In this document: positions 19,901 to 29,616 of the stretch, piece after piece | How the letters are laid out: every line of letters starts with the position of its first letter | Numbering within the stretch: position 1 is the stretch's first letter | Source: Nelumbo lutea | Lineage: Eukaryota; Streptophyta; Magnoliopsida; Proteales; Nelumbonaceae | Direction: 5' to 3' | DNA length: 64,000 bases | NCBI GenBank assembly: GCA_022828595.1 | Contig: JAKGHH010000005.1 | Location: 65,591,655-65,655,654, forward strand | Translations under genes and position numbers: made by a program | The notes under the pieces: generated by a model | What the model saw: the letters and a program-made list of their open reading frames with translations, nothing else | What the model was told of the DNA's origin: nothing | The model's database searches: none

Positions 19901-22497
19901 AAGTCAACAAATGACTGATTTAGTGAGATAGTAAAGAAGTTTGGTATGAAATAGTGCCATGTTGACCATTCCGTCTTCAGTCATGACTCTCAGGCATGGA
20001 AGATCCTATTAGTGGTGTACGTAGATGATATTGTCATTACCGGGAATGATAAAATGGGCATTGATAGGTTGAAGATCTTTCTGCAGGAACATTTTCAAAC
20101 AAAGGACCCTGGTAAATTGAAGTATTTCTTGGGGATAGAAGCATGGTGTTAACTTGTGTCAAAGGAAATATGCTCTTGATTTGCTTGAAGAAACAGGTTT
20201 GTTAGGTGCTAAACCAGCTGAAACTTCTATGGAAACAAACACTAAGCTGAGTAGTGATATGAGTGTAGTGTTTGAAGACCCTGGTAGATACCGGTGGTTG
20301 GTAGGTAAACTGAACTACCTAACCATCACTCGGCCAGGCATTTCATTCGCAATTAGTGTGGTATGTCAGTTCATGCAGAAACCTCTGGTTCCACATTGGG
20401 ATGCGGTTATAAGGATTGTGAGGTATTTAAAGGGGGCTCCTAGTCGCGGTTTGATATACAGAAGTGGTGGAAAACTTGAAATAGAACGATATACTGATGC
20501 TGATTGGGCTGGTTCTGTATCTGATAGGAGATCTACCATAGGCTATCACACTTTTCTTGGGGGTAATCTGGTGACATGGAAAAGCAAGAAGCAGATAGTT
20601 GTGGCAAGAAGCAGTGCAGAGGCAGAATATAGAGCTATGGCACATACTACTTGTCAATTAGTGTGGCTAAGGAACCTTCTACAGGAGATGGGATACACTG
20701 TTGATACTCCAATGAAGCTCTACTGTGACAATTAGGCTGCAGTTCACATTTCCTCTAATCCGGTGTTTCATGAAAGAACCAAACACAGAGAGGTTGGCTG
20801 TCACTTTGTTAGAGAGAAGGTGCTGAGTGGAGTGATAGACACTGCATATGCCAACACAGGGAACCAGTGGGCAGATTTGTTTACTAAAAGGTTGAGTCGG
20901 GGGAGAGTGGACTACATATGTAACAAGTTGGGATTATATGATATATACTCTCCAGCTTGAGGGGGAGTGTTGGTGTCGAGTATGTAGGGGTAATTCTGTC
21001 TTTGTGCTTGTGTTTGGGTGCTGATGTGTAAGTTTATGTTAGATTTAATGTCCCTAATATGACTTTTCCACATTATTTTAGTAATGTAAAATACATCTGG
21101 CCAAATGGGAGAGAGCTTTTTCTCATTCAAACCAGAATCTCTTCTCCTTGTTTCTCTTCTGCTCTTCTCCTCTCTCCTTCTCTCTTCTCTCTCTCTTCCT
21201 TGACTGTTATCAGTCTAACAGGCAGACCGAACACTAACAATTATTAACTGTAGTAAATCAATTGTATACATCTTTAATAAATCTATCTGGGTGCACATGG
21301 ATCCTAGTAACAGTAACACCCGTGGATAATCTCCAGATGTCTAATTTCTGGATTCTTCTTTCTGATACAGATTGTTGTCGGTGCTAGAATAAGGTGAAAA
21401 TGGAGATAAAACCAAGCTTTGTTCACCATGATAGACTGGAATTAAATTGTTCATAGTAATATAGCCATTCAATTGTAATGCTTTATAGTTTATACTCTTA
21501 TTAACTTTTTTTAAGTGATTTCAAAAAATGGCTTTTACACTGATGGTGCTAGGATGTCTGTTAGAGCCCGCTCCAGAGATTTGATTCTGTCCCATTAAAT
21601 ACCAGGGGATGCTAGCTTCCTAAATTATCTTTAGAATTTTATGATTCCCAAGTCACAGAAAGAAACAGTTCATCCTTACAACCATATGGTTTACTGTTTC
21701 AGGGTGGCATTCTGTCATAGGTTTGTGGCCCCCGTCCTTTCTTTGTATGAATAAATTTTTTGTGATTGGCAAAATAAAAGGCTACAAGTTTCCTTACTGC
21801 ATGCAACACAAGAATTAGCTCCACTCCTAAAAAAATAACAATTTAAAAATAAGCAAATGTGAAAGCTACATGCATACTTTTTTCATTTGAAACTGTAAAA
21901 GAAATGGTATTAGGCTCTCAATAATGGATGCTTGTGTATATGGCTATTTTCAACAAGCTGTCATACAGTGGAACCCATCAATGCTCAAAGGGCCAAAAAT
22001 TTTGCACTCTACTATTACCATATGTATGAGTCAGAAGAACTCCAAAGTTTTATATCCCAGCATAAAAGAGTTTATTTATTGCTGACCCAATTTATACACT
22101 GCAGATTAACTTTTGCAATTAAAAAACACAAATGGAAGACATGCAAACCCATGTCCACACATGAACAAAAAGTTAAACAAGATCCACATTTTGGTAGAAA
22201 GTTTTCTGGTTGTGCGTATGCCCTATATAAGAGGGCTTCCAAGTAAATTGAAGACATAAGTTGGTTACTTGGTGGGCCAAATGCACATTAAGGGTGAAAA
22301 CATGGCTCTAGGGTTTATACTAGCATTTTAGCCTTCAAACTTTGTCGGGTTTTGTATTGAGTGCTGATGTTGTTTCTTCTGGTCTGCAGGGTAATCTTAT
22401 TTTGTCAGATATTGGCCTCCCTGAGAAGCGAATCTATCATGCAGCACTTCATGGTAATAATAGCCTAGCTAATGTTTTACATCAGAAAGAAGAATGA
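6043..22497 (+). CDS. LPEAT1: Lysophospholipid acyltransferase, LPEAT1 type (3' part, three exons)
   Basis: The coding exons are 6043-6176, 11150-11290 and 22390-22497, each flanked by AG and GT and joined in frame (126 residues plus TGA). Exon 1 begins inside a split Glu codon and gives [18 protein letters not shown] and [12 protein letters not shown], the FPEGT and LPVI blocks of PlsC acyltransferases. Exon 2 gives [18 protein letters not shown] and [16 protein letters not shown]. Exon 3 gives [20 protein letters not shown] and ends HQKEE. This order and ending match plant LPEAT1 (Arabidopsis At1g80950 type), an endoplasmic reticulum enzyme that transfers acyl-CoA to lysophosphatidylethanolamine and related lysolipids. 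The N-terminal part, including the HX4D motif, lies before the window. The introns are 4,973 and 11,099 bp. The last one contains two full LTR retrotransposons, both in sense orientation, yet all three exons look intact. Family assignment is strong; substrate preference is inferred. Confidence 0.9.
7619..8152. mobile_element. Non-autonomous hAT-like element nested in the LINE
   Basis: The ends are inverted: TAGGGATGCAA at 7619 and TTGCAACCCTA ending at 8152, a 10 of 11 match. They are flanked by 8-bp sequences ttcgaggg (7611-7618) and tttgaggg (8153-8160), a 7 of 8 match. TAGGG-type ends with an 8-bp duplication are typical of hAT transposons. The inside is rich in GGGTTGGGC/GCCCAACCC motifs and a long CACATA microsatellite and has no transposase. 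It splits the LINE RNase H frame just after its NFDGSS motif, so it inserted after the LINE. Confidence 0.82.
7873..7950. repeat. CACATA hexanucleotide microsatellite
   Basis: About 13 near-perfect CACATA units, preceded by a short TA run, sit inside the hAT-like element. The stretch is a continuous purine-pyrimidine alternation. Confidence 0.95.
8536..9325. other. Intronic DNA with small internal duplications
   Basis: No coding signal was found. Positions 9029-9110 and 9251-9320 share a block containing CAATAAATGTAGAT and CCCTTTCTCCAAACA. Positions 9166-9245 resemble 10569-10660 (shared CCACATGTTCAGC and AGTATGCATT). Diverged repeat copies rather than genes. Confidence 0.45.
9326..10560 (-). 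mobile_element. L1-type LINE remnant, endonuclease joined to RNase H
   Basis: On the minus strand 10555-10217 encodes the C-terminal end of an APE-type endonuclease ([20 protein letters not shown], then RITSDHWPI). At 9918-9625 it goes straight to an RNase H domain ([37 protein letters not shown]), which ends at a stop before the last catalytic segment. The whole reverse transcriptase is missing between them. The plus-strand T-run at 9328-9338 is the poly(A) tail. This is the only copy in the window with endonuclease sequence. No clear target duplication was seen. Confidence 0.8.
10561..11149. other. Intronic DNA before LPEAT1-type exon 2
   Basis: Apart from the duplicated block at 10569-10660, nothing was recognised. 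It ends in a pyrimidine-rich acceptor (TATTTTCAG, 11141-11149). Confidence 0.45.
11652..11716 (+). repeat. Short interspersed repeat, copy 1
   Basis: The sequence containing CTTGGGAGGGGTAGACTGGA occurs here and in inverted orientation at 59609-59672, with roughly 85% identity by eye over about 63 bp. The class is unknown; it could be the end of a SINE or LINE. Confidence 0.55.
11881..12253 (+). repeat. 5' LTR of the gypsy element
   Basis: It starts TGATAGGCCCC and ends TTATGA, whereas the 3' copy ends TTATCA, so the canonical terminal CA has mutated. An internal TATAAATA near 12081 is a likely promoter element. A pyrimidine-rich block (about 12122-12195) follows it. Confidence 0.92.
12279..12425 (+). 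pseudogene. Gypsy gag N-terminal remnant
   Basis: The reading frame starts [20 protein letters not shown] and is predicted helical (possible coiled coil), as at the start of plant gypsy gag proteins. It stops at a TGA near 12423. The downstream frame continues without a recognisable capsid or zinc knuckle. Confidence 0.6.
12552..13211 (+). pseudogene. Proline-rich 219-codon frame inside the gypsy element
   Basis: The frame is open from an ATG at 12555 and is rich in Pro, Ser and Leu. It matches no retroelement domain I know. The first part ([10 protein letters not shown]) could be the hinge of a frameshifted gag. The later part ([16 protein letters not shown]) is not recognised. Its position between gag start and integrase suggests degraded gag-pol spacer. 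Confidence 0.4.
13918..14726 (+). pseudogene. Gypsy integrase C-terminus and chromodomain-like end, frameshifted
   Basis: Three frames in series give [15 protein letters not shown] (near 13960), [15 protein letters not shown], then [20 protein letters not shown] and VGDWVYL (stop at 14302), then [19 protein letters not shown] and [13 protein letters not shown], and finally [10 protein letters not shown] with a trailing [12 protein letters not shown] just before the 3' LTR. This is the usual end of a plant chromovirus polyprotein. Frameshifts and stops make it non-functional. Confidence 0.85.
14730..15102 (+). repeat. 3' LTR of the gypsy element
   Basis: It runs TGATAGG to TTATCA, the same length as the 5' LTR. 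About 21 differences between the two were counted by eye, suggesting insertion a few million years ago if typical plant LTR rates apply. Confidence 0.92.
15103..15869. other. Intronic spacer between gypsy and copia elements
   Basis: The stretch is GA-rich around 15555-15620. A sequence near 15247 (TAGGACTGTCAATGGGCC) resembles a hAT-type end, but no partner end was found. No gene was seen. Confidence 0.4.
15870..16167 (+). repeat. 5' LTR of the copia element
   Basis: It carries a CT-rich leader block (about 16065-16130). Relative to the 3' LTR it has about 20 extra bases around 15958-15978 (TTAAGTAGGGTTATATG), a deletion in the other copy. Confidence 0.92.
16769..17262 (+). pseudogene. Copia gag domain, frameshifted
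   Basis: The ATG at 16769 starts a frame with [20 protein letters not shown] and [13 protein letters not shown], typical of the copia gag (UBN2) family. A frameshift near 17055 moves on to [20 protein letters not shown] and a stop at 17260. A CX2CX4HX4C zinc knuckle follows in another frame at 17588-17629 ([14 protein letters not shown]). Confidence 0.88.
17841..19180 (+). pseudogene. Copia protease and integrase, degenerate
   Basis: [12 protein letters not shown] at 17871-17906 is the aspartic protease active site. HSDVWG (about 18422) begins the integrase core. [17 protein letters not shown] (about 18691-18741) carries the conserved region with the catalytic Glu. GYKCY and similar C-terminal sequence follows near 18995. 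Several frame changes separate these pieces. Confidence 0.88.
19428..20958 (+). pseudogene. Copia reverse transcriptase and RNase H, degenerate
   Basis: The RT starts with [19 protein letters not shown] and [10 protein letters not shown]. After rearranged sequence at 19800-19970 it continues at [13 protein letters not shown] (YVDD catalytic motif at 20018-20029). The RNase H part gives [19 protein letters not shown] and [12 protein letters not shown], with a stop at 20733, and the frame ends GLYDIYSPA just before the purine tract. Confidence 0.9.
20968..21239 (+). repeat. 3' LTR of the copia element
   Basis: It starts TGTTGGTGTCGAG and ends CACTAACA, followed directly by the ATTAT target duplication. 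It is slightly shorter than the 5' LTR because of deletions near 21055 and in the CT-rich block. Confidence 0.92.
21245..22389. other. Remaining intron before the last LPEAT1-type exon
   Basis: No gene or element was recognised. It ends with a good acceptor (GTCTGCAG, 22382-22389). Confidence 0.5.
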
Positions 22498-23690
22498 AAA
22501 ATACATGGCCTTGCTCCCAGTTCATTTCTGGTCCCAGATGGGTTGCTTGGTTTCTTTAGGCATTTGCTCTTGGCGTAGCCACAGCAGGGGTGGTTCGTCT
22601 CCACCCACTAATTCAAACAACATTAGTGTGTTAACATTTTGGTGTAATATTCTTATAATGCACTTGCCTGGTGTTTGAATTTAGCCTGTGTGACATTTAT
22701 TTTTGGTATTGGTATCTAATATAACATTTTCATGGGTTATGCACTCTCTCACCTAAGCATCCAAACCCCAAAGCTTCAGCTTTGCTTTATGTGACAGATA
22801 AAGTGACAATCAGATCTTAATGTGTTATCTATAGATTGTTAAATGTCCTAGAACCTTGTAAGACAGAAATCTGCATTGTAAAACTGAAGCCTCTCTTTGG
22901 TGTTCTGCAGGTTTGTTTTGCCAACGCTAAATCGGATTCGCGATCTGTAAATTCTCTTTGTTTAATCCTATTGTTGGGGTCGGGGTGGAAAAAGGAAAAG
23001 AAAAAGTAAAATGAAAATTATGGCCGTATTGAGCAATTTTCTCGTCCTACCTTGTAGATTAGAGATGTTTAGAGTTCTGAAAAAAAAAAAGACAAGGAAA
23101 AGAAAAACTTATGGGCCTCTGGAGCTATTTCCAAGGTGGTTGGTTTTATATCTCCACTCTCGGTTACCAGAGTCCTGTGCTTTATAGTAATTCTCTTCCA
23201 TGCCTAAACCTCTATCATTCCCATTTTGGTCCGGTATATTGCCCATTCAAACATTGTAAAGCATATTTGTTCTCCTAACATGGTAATTGTACCCAGTTCT
23301 GTTATCAACTTTATGTGCTCGAAGGTGGCAGCAATGTGCATTAGCAGGTGTCTGAGCTGGTCAATGTGTAAAGGTGGGAGGTGGAGGTCAGAGTGCATGA
23401 AGAAGGGGTTATTTGTGTTGTTTGGGTTATTTTTTAATTTTTTAACCTTTTGGTAAAAGGTCCATATTTCTGTAATTTTGTGAACAAAAGAAAGAAAAAA
23501 GAAGAATTAAACATCAATTTCACGAGTGATGCATCTATGGATATGCTAGAAAGTAAAAACTAGGAAGCTATTTCCTCAGATTTGGGGGGATTTCTGTGAT
23601 TGTCTGGAGAAAAACAACATAAAAGAAAAAAAAAAGAATGAAAACGATGGAGTTGATTGCTTTAGAGTTAAAACATTTTCAATTGATAAG
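22498..23690 (+). other. Probable 3' UTR region and downstream spacer of the LPEAT1-type gene
   Basis: The stretch has no coding features. A GTAATA donor-like site lies inside the last exon (22453) and a TTCTGCAG acceptor at about 22911, so an alternative splice in the tail is conceivable. The poly(A) site was not located. Confidence 0.4.
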
Positions 23691-24410
23691 CACTCTTTGA
23701 TGGAGTACTGTATGTTTACTCAACCATCCTCTCAGTATATTGTAAAATTGCCATTTGGATGGTCTCGCCGAAACCATCTTGGTCGTTGTCACGCTGCCGG
23801 GGCCCCCAAATCCCCGGTGCTAGCGGGTCCCAAGCCGCCTCCACTACACCCCAGCAGGAAGCCTTACCAACAAGCCGGTTCGCACCTTGCTAGGCATCTC
23901 ATGTTAGGTTTATTTCCTTCAATGGATCATATAACGTCCATTCAGAATCAGCCAATCAGAGCAACTGTTTCTAGGGCTGACATGATTTGGAAACTAAGGC
24001 GTGGGCCAACAGTACTCACCACAGAAAGTGACATCTTTTTCCTTATTTTTTTTTGGTTTTAATGTGAACATAAAAATGAAATGAAGGGGTTTGGCATGTG
24101 AGTGCGTGCCCTGCGGCCCAACCTGACTCCTGAGGGCTGAGGCGCACGGTATTCACGAGCCACCCTATGATAACGAGTATGAGTATGACAGCTCTCTCTC
24201 ACTCAGTCGCACTCCTAACTAGTAAGGCTGTAGGGGAGTAACGATTGAAGGGAAAACCATCATCTTGGGATCACGAGACGACTGAGAACAGTTTTAATTG
24301 TTTAAGACGGCCGGCCTTCCAGAAATCATCAGTGCTGCCATAGATTATCGCCAATGCTCGAATGACGCATGGGAACATGTCAGCTCGACACCTTCTTGAC
24401 AAAGGTAAAA
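23691..24410. other. Unassigned spacer with a GC-rich patch
   Basis: An ATG-started open frame of about 120 codons (23700-24062) covers an unusually GC-rich patch (23765-23905). Its translation matches no family I recognise and it lacks splice or promoter support, so it is not called as a gene. Confidence 0.4.
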
Positions 24411-24411
24411 A

Positions 24412-24412
<1 letters not shown>

Positions 24413-24444
<32 letters not shown>
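24413..24444. repeat. TAA trinucleotide microsatellite
   Basis: About ten TAA/AAT units in a row. Confidence 0.95.
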
Positions 24445-24446
<2 letters not shown>

Positions 24447-24659
24447 TTATAAAAGTAAGTGAGCAGCATGTGCTCCACATCTCATATCATTAGTCTCATT
24501 AGAGAGGGGAGGGGGTAGTAGCTTATAGATCGAGAATGGAGGAAAGAAAGACAGCTCGAAATCCGCAAAAGATGGATAGCCAAGGAAAGATACAAATGAC
24601 ACGTCCCCTCCCATTGGACTGTAACGATTGTCGTCCCTCCACGTTGTTACGTACTCCAT

Positions 24660-25960
24660 TATTATATAATTAATAAAATTTGTTCACTTTTATTTTTTTA
24701 TTGTTAGAACTTAGAATCTTTTATTTATTAATGCTTTAAAAATCTAAGTTAGCTGTTACAGAGATCTCCTTTGTTTTGTTACAATCCGCCTTGCTTTAAT
24801 AATGTTATAAATGTGGACTACTACATGCTTTAGACTTTAGTGAAGCCGATGGTCTAAGGGTTTCCCTTCCAATAGCAAAAAAACGAAAAGCTCAGTCAGT
24901 CCAGTCTATGTTATCCTTATTTTTTAATCTCCTTCCCTCAATGGTGGCACTGAGGGACGTTGTTGTCACTAATGGGTGACAGGGTAATATGGGGTTAGGT
25001 TAATTTTCATGCTCTACTGTGCGCTCCGTGGGTTAATAGCTTAAACGACGCACCTTGAACCTGGTGCTCTTACTACAGATAACCCCACCAAAGTCATGGC
25101 GCAAATCATGGCGTAATTCAAGGGTTGTTGAAATCCGAAGTTAAAATATCCTGACCCCCCCTGTACAGTACGCACCCCTTACGCGTGTTAGGGCTTTACC
25201 CTTTAACAAACATATTAAGCACGGCTTTCCAGAGAGGGTGGAGAGAGAGAGAGAGTGAGAGAGGTAAAGGGAGATGGGGAGGAGGACGATCAGTTAGGAA
25301 GTTAGTATGGGAGGAGGGAAACACGGAAGATTACTGTTTATGTGGCACTGGCATGTACAACACAGACAAAATTGACTACGAGGAGAAGAGACACATCGCC
25401 CAACTCCCATCAGTGTGTGTGATGAAATATTTGATCTGTTATCCTTCGCTAATCCAGAGGTGCACACATCCCTATTCCCTATTCTCTATTCCCTACCCAT
25501 TCAAAAATGAAAGTGTAGATCACTGATGATCGATCATTCTTGAGGGTCCCACAACGGGTAGGAGTTGGGGTGGGACATCTCAGATTCTCGGCTTAATGGG
25601 ATTTTTATAGATATATAAAGCCATAAATGAGGAGAGTTTGGAACAATACATTACATTCAATAGAAATTTGTTAGGAGGGATATCTCAATCCAACCGTCCA
25701 TCTTTTTGCTTATATATCATGTAAAGGCCAGTTTAGTATATATTTCAACTCGGCCAGCTCCCCTCATGTAATAATCTCTTCAATTAATGAATGAAATCTC
25801 CTATTTTTTTGACAAAAAAAAGGGAGAGGGTGATAAATCATAAATTTTCCTTAATAAATAAAATGCCATCGGCGGCTTGATTGAAATGGGGAATTAAGAA
25901 TTCATTCCAAATTTCCAATTCCACTGGTTGACACTAGGTGATTGGGTCCCATAATAGTTT
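24660..25960. other. Intergenic spacer
   Basis: No gene was found. A short GA-rich run lies near 25240-25275. Open frames at 25185-25526 have no recognisable domain. Confidence 0.45.
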
Positions 25961-25964
25961 CAGA

Positions 25965-26092
25965 TAGGGTTATAAAGGGATCAGATAAAAAACCCAGCTG
26001 ATCTGAATTCGATAAGGATTTATCAGATTTTCAATATTATGATTCGAATTTGAATATCTTATTGGTTTTAAATTGTAATAAAAACATGATAA

Positions 26093-26137
<45 letters not shown>

Positions 26138-26301
26138 GGGTTGGTTCGGGTTGTGATGGATCAATTCAGGGTATTTGGTATTCGTATTTGATTGCTAACT
26201 AAATGAATCAACTTTTCCAATCGGACCCAATTTGCTATCCGGTTCTTACCGAATCAAATTCGGATTCAAATCAAATATGATCCGACTTATTTACAGACCT
26301 A
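25965..26301. mobile_element. Possible hAT-like MITE with internal AT microsatellite
   Basis: The ends TAGGGTTATAAA and TTTACAGACCTA are imperfectly inverted. The interior repeats the GGTTCGG/CCGAATC-type motifs common in hAT-derived MITEs. The flanking 8-mers match only weakly, so this call is tentative. Confidence 0.4.
26096..26134. repeat. AT dinucleotide microsatellite
   Basis: About 38 bp of alternating A and T. Confidence 0.95.
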
Positions 26302-29300
26302 ATTTGAAATGGGTGGGGTGGGTCATTTCATCTCATTCTCAGTTTCTCACCATCAGAACAGGGATGAGTGGGTTGATGGTGATGGAACCCACCAACTGTA
26401 CGCATATTCCGGGCTAAAGGCTAGCCAAGGCCCAAGAGAGGCCGCCGCGAGACGGACGGTCTCGGATCGTCCAACGGTCGTGAGTGCAAGCTGTGGTGTA
26501 CGGCCTATACGTTGGGGGTGTCATTGGTGGAAGCCAGGAGACCAGGAAGCACCGAAGCAGAGGCAGACTGCTGAGCTGAGGCCTGACTACTGAGGTCTGA
26601 GGGGAATCAATTTTATTTATCAATATTCAATTCAATCAATAGGCTCGATGACAATCTGAGAAGAAAAGTATTTGTTAAAGTAGTTAAAAGGGAAGCAAGC
26701 GGCCAAAGAAAGGGCTCCTCCTATTCTCACCAATCACCACACATCGCATGGTTCCAAATTTAAGCTTAGTTGTAAAGGCAATTTATGTTGGCTAATCCCA
26801 CCCACTTAATCACACCTTAATCAAGCAATTGCCAATTGCATTTGATTAGCTAATTGATCTACATGGATGATGCCTGGATGTGTACTTGTTTAAGCTTTAA
26901 AGCATTTCATGTGAAAGTTGGAAGATGGGAAACAGGGGCTGGGGTGTGTCGGGATAAACATGACACCCCCTTTTTTTAAATCCCTAATTTCCTCTACTCT
27001 TCCTGCTCAAGAAAAGCTGATTAATCCTATTAAACAACTCCTCACACCATGTGATGGGGAATCCAACCCCACCCCATGCGCATCTTCTTCAAATCCTCTT
27101 TCCACCCATCTCACTATTTCTTCATTAAACTACTACCATTGTGTAGGACACAGTTAACCTACATTTCCAACCTATTAGACCTTCTCTCTCTCTCTCTCTC
27201 TCTGCCATTCTTCTGATCCTTATCCCTTCTTACCACACCATTCTTTACTTTAATCCTTTAATCCTTTTTTACTATATAGAGTAGATGAAATCTTCACAAT
27301 CCCAACCAAATCTTTCTTATAAACTATACATTTTATGCTTAAACTAGAGCCAACTTGAAATAGAAATCTCCCTCCCAATGAGTATCCCATTATCTTATAG
27401 AATGAAAGAAGAAGATGATGTCAACAATCAATTGTGGGGAGATTTTTGACTTAATGCCTATGGTACAGCGACACTTGTGTAGTCCACATAGGACCCAAAA
27501 TCAGTGCACTCCTCAATTCTGACCCCCCATGGCCCATTCTACGTGTTAAATTGGGAGCATTATTTACAAGATTCCACCTGTCAATTTCTTTTGCCATGGG
27601 TCCACGTCATCGACCCGCCTGCTTCCACGTGTCGCTTACCAACTCCTTTCTTTTTCATAAGAGGGGAAACCATTTGGCTGAATTGAACAAGTATCCCATC
27701 TGTTTCCACTGCCTCAATTGGGCAAGTAGAGAAAAAATTGATCCTATCCAGTGAATTCAGATTCCCTCACACACATGCAAATTATCAGGGCACACACCCA
27801 TCCTTTGCTAAATTTTCTCCGAAGGTAGTGGCAACTGACAAATTTGGTGGAGATTACTTAAAATGTAACACAAGGATAAATGCTGGTCATATGAAGGAAG
27901 GATAAGATAAGGTTGCATCAGCAGCATCATGGATGATGAAGAGTGCAGTGTGCAGACTGCAGAGTGATGCCCCACCAAAGTCCAAGCAAACATTATCCAT
28001 TAACGAACCCAGTTCATATTTCCTCTAAATTTGGAGAAATTAGGTCATAACACTACATATAGCAAACATGGATAACCTTTGCTTCAACTTTCAATGTTGT
28101 ATTAACATATCTGTTCTCTCTGATTTTAGTCACCTTATTTAAGTAAAAGTTCTACCACATAATAAGGGAGGCATGCATGACAGAAGCTTAGATCATCCCA
28201 ACAGTGATGGACTCTCGGAAATATGGCTAAGTGACGGCTACGTTTTATTAGCAGCCTTGTAGGGATTGCTTTCTCCTCGGTTAGCTACCGGCCACGTCTA
28301 GATCTAATCAGCGAGTGCCACCACAGACGATTTAATACAGTGGTCCCCCTACAGGACATGGGGTGGTGCCTCGTGTAAAGGTTTAGGTTGGACTGCATGT
28401 GCTTTTTCCCTTGGCCTGGAGCCTGTCCTTTTCACTCTCTTTTCATCCCCTCCTCACTCGGCTCTCCGCTCCGGTGCACTGGGTTGAACTTTTTATTTGA
28501 CCAAAATACCCCCACTAACCCGGGTCAGCTTTGTCTCAACTCCCCCCCCACCCCACCCCTTGTCTTGTCCTTGAATTTTTGATTGTTGTGATGAAGAGTT
28601 ATTTCAAATTTCCAATCCAAGAGCAGGAATATAATAACCCTTCATGGCCAATGGCCCACAAAAGGGGTTTCACTTTCAGTCTCTCACCCTTCTCGACCCA
28701 CCCACGAGACCACTTGAGCTAAGGGTATTTTGGTCATCTTAGAGACAAAAAGAAGGAGAGAGAGAAGCGGAATGAAAGAGAGACTACCACCCCATTGGAC
28801 AACAAAGGATGACTACAAGTTCTAATCCAGAGGTCATCCGTACGTCATGATTTAGAACTTCGAGGTGGTTAGGTTCGGGATCCCAACCCCACCTCCAAAC
28901 CTTTCTTTAATATTGTGGTTTTCTCTCACGCCGATCCCTGTCCTCTTTCGTCTTTTCACCCTCTTGATGCCAGCCTAACCTTACAACTACGATGGCTTTT
29001 ACCACTGGAGGTCAAAATAGGAAGAAAAAAATATTTGCAGCTCTTGCTTCAATAGTTCAATAATCAATATTCATTCATTTAATTATTTTATACTTTATTC
29101 TATTTTATTGCCTTGATGGTCATCACATCAGGAAGCTTGTTTACGTACTGCCCACTACGCCATCCTCCTTTTTTTTCTGCTTCCCAAATTGCCCTACTAG
29201 GCATTCTTTTCTGTTTCTCTAGAAGGAGAATATTGCATTAACATGCTTTTGTCCTCAGGTGACAGGTTGTAAAATGACCGAAACACCCCTTTAGCGTCAC

Positions 29301-29400
29301 CCAACACAGAAAAATGTCATTATGCACCCAAGGGCATTTAAGGTCCTTTAAGCCCCTTCTCAACCCGTGCCATAAGGTGTTAATTAAACGAAAGCCAAGG
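26302..29400. other. Intergenic region upstream of the HD-Zip gene
   Basis: No gene was recognised. The stretch contains a GC-rich patch (26425-26600), a CT run (27181-27204), two ACGT-core sites close together (CCACGTCA at 27601 and CCACGTGTCG at about 27626), and a GTGGTCCC motif at 28340-28347. The region probably includes the HD-Zip distal promoter. Confidence 0.45.
27181..27204. repeat. CT dinucleotide microsatellite
   Basis: A pyrimidine run of TC units about 2.2 kb upstream of the HD-Zip start. Confidence 0.9.
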
Positions 29401-29421
29401 GTGATTTCGTAACTAAGGCAC

Positions 29422-29429
29422 TATAAATA
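29422..29429 (+). promoter_or_regulatory. TATA box of the HD-Zip gene
   Basis: TATAAATA lies 195 bp before the start codon in a suitable context, predicting a transcription start near 29450 and a leader of about 165 nt. No in-frame ATG precedes 29617 in that leader. Confidence 0.6.
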
Positions 29430-29616
29430 TCGTTTCATGCTGTTTGCTCTTACGCCATCCATTCCCTCAGTTCCCCTGGTAAAGGAAAAAAGGGTCGCCA
29501 TTAAAGCCTGTGGAGAGCTTAGTGTGTAAGCAAGATTGCAAACAAGTAACTTGAAAAGAACAGAAAAAAGGATTAAAGCAGAGAAAAACCCAAAAGAGCA
29601 GGAACAAGGGAAGAGG

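Larger units (their letters stand above)
15870..21239 (+). mobile_element. Ty1/copia LTR retrotransposon, complete but degenerate
   Basis: The LTRs (15870-16167, 298 bp; 20968-21239, 272 bp) start TGTTRGTGTCGAG and end CACTAACA, flanked by a perfect 5-bp duplication ATTAT. TGGTATCAAAGC, the initiator-tRNA primer site, follows the 5' LTR directly, and GAGGGGGAG precedes the 3' LTR. The domain order is gag, zinc knuckle, protease, integrase, reverse transcriptase, RNase H, which is diagnostic of Ty1/copia. Several frameshifts and stops interrupt the polyprotein, and the reverse transcriptase is rearranged. It is in sense orientation in the LPEAT1-type last intron. Confidence 0.95.

Noticed and set aside
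26309..26593. 94-codon frame in a GC-rich patch upstream of the HD-Zip gene
   Set aside because: Arg-rich translation without family resemblance; likely open because of high GC content.
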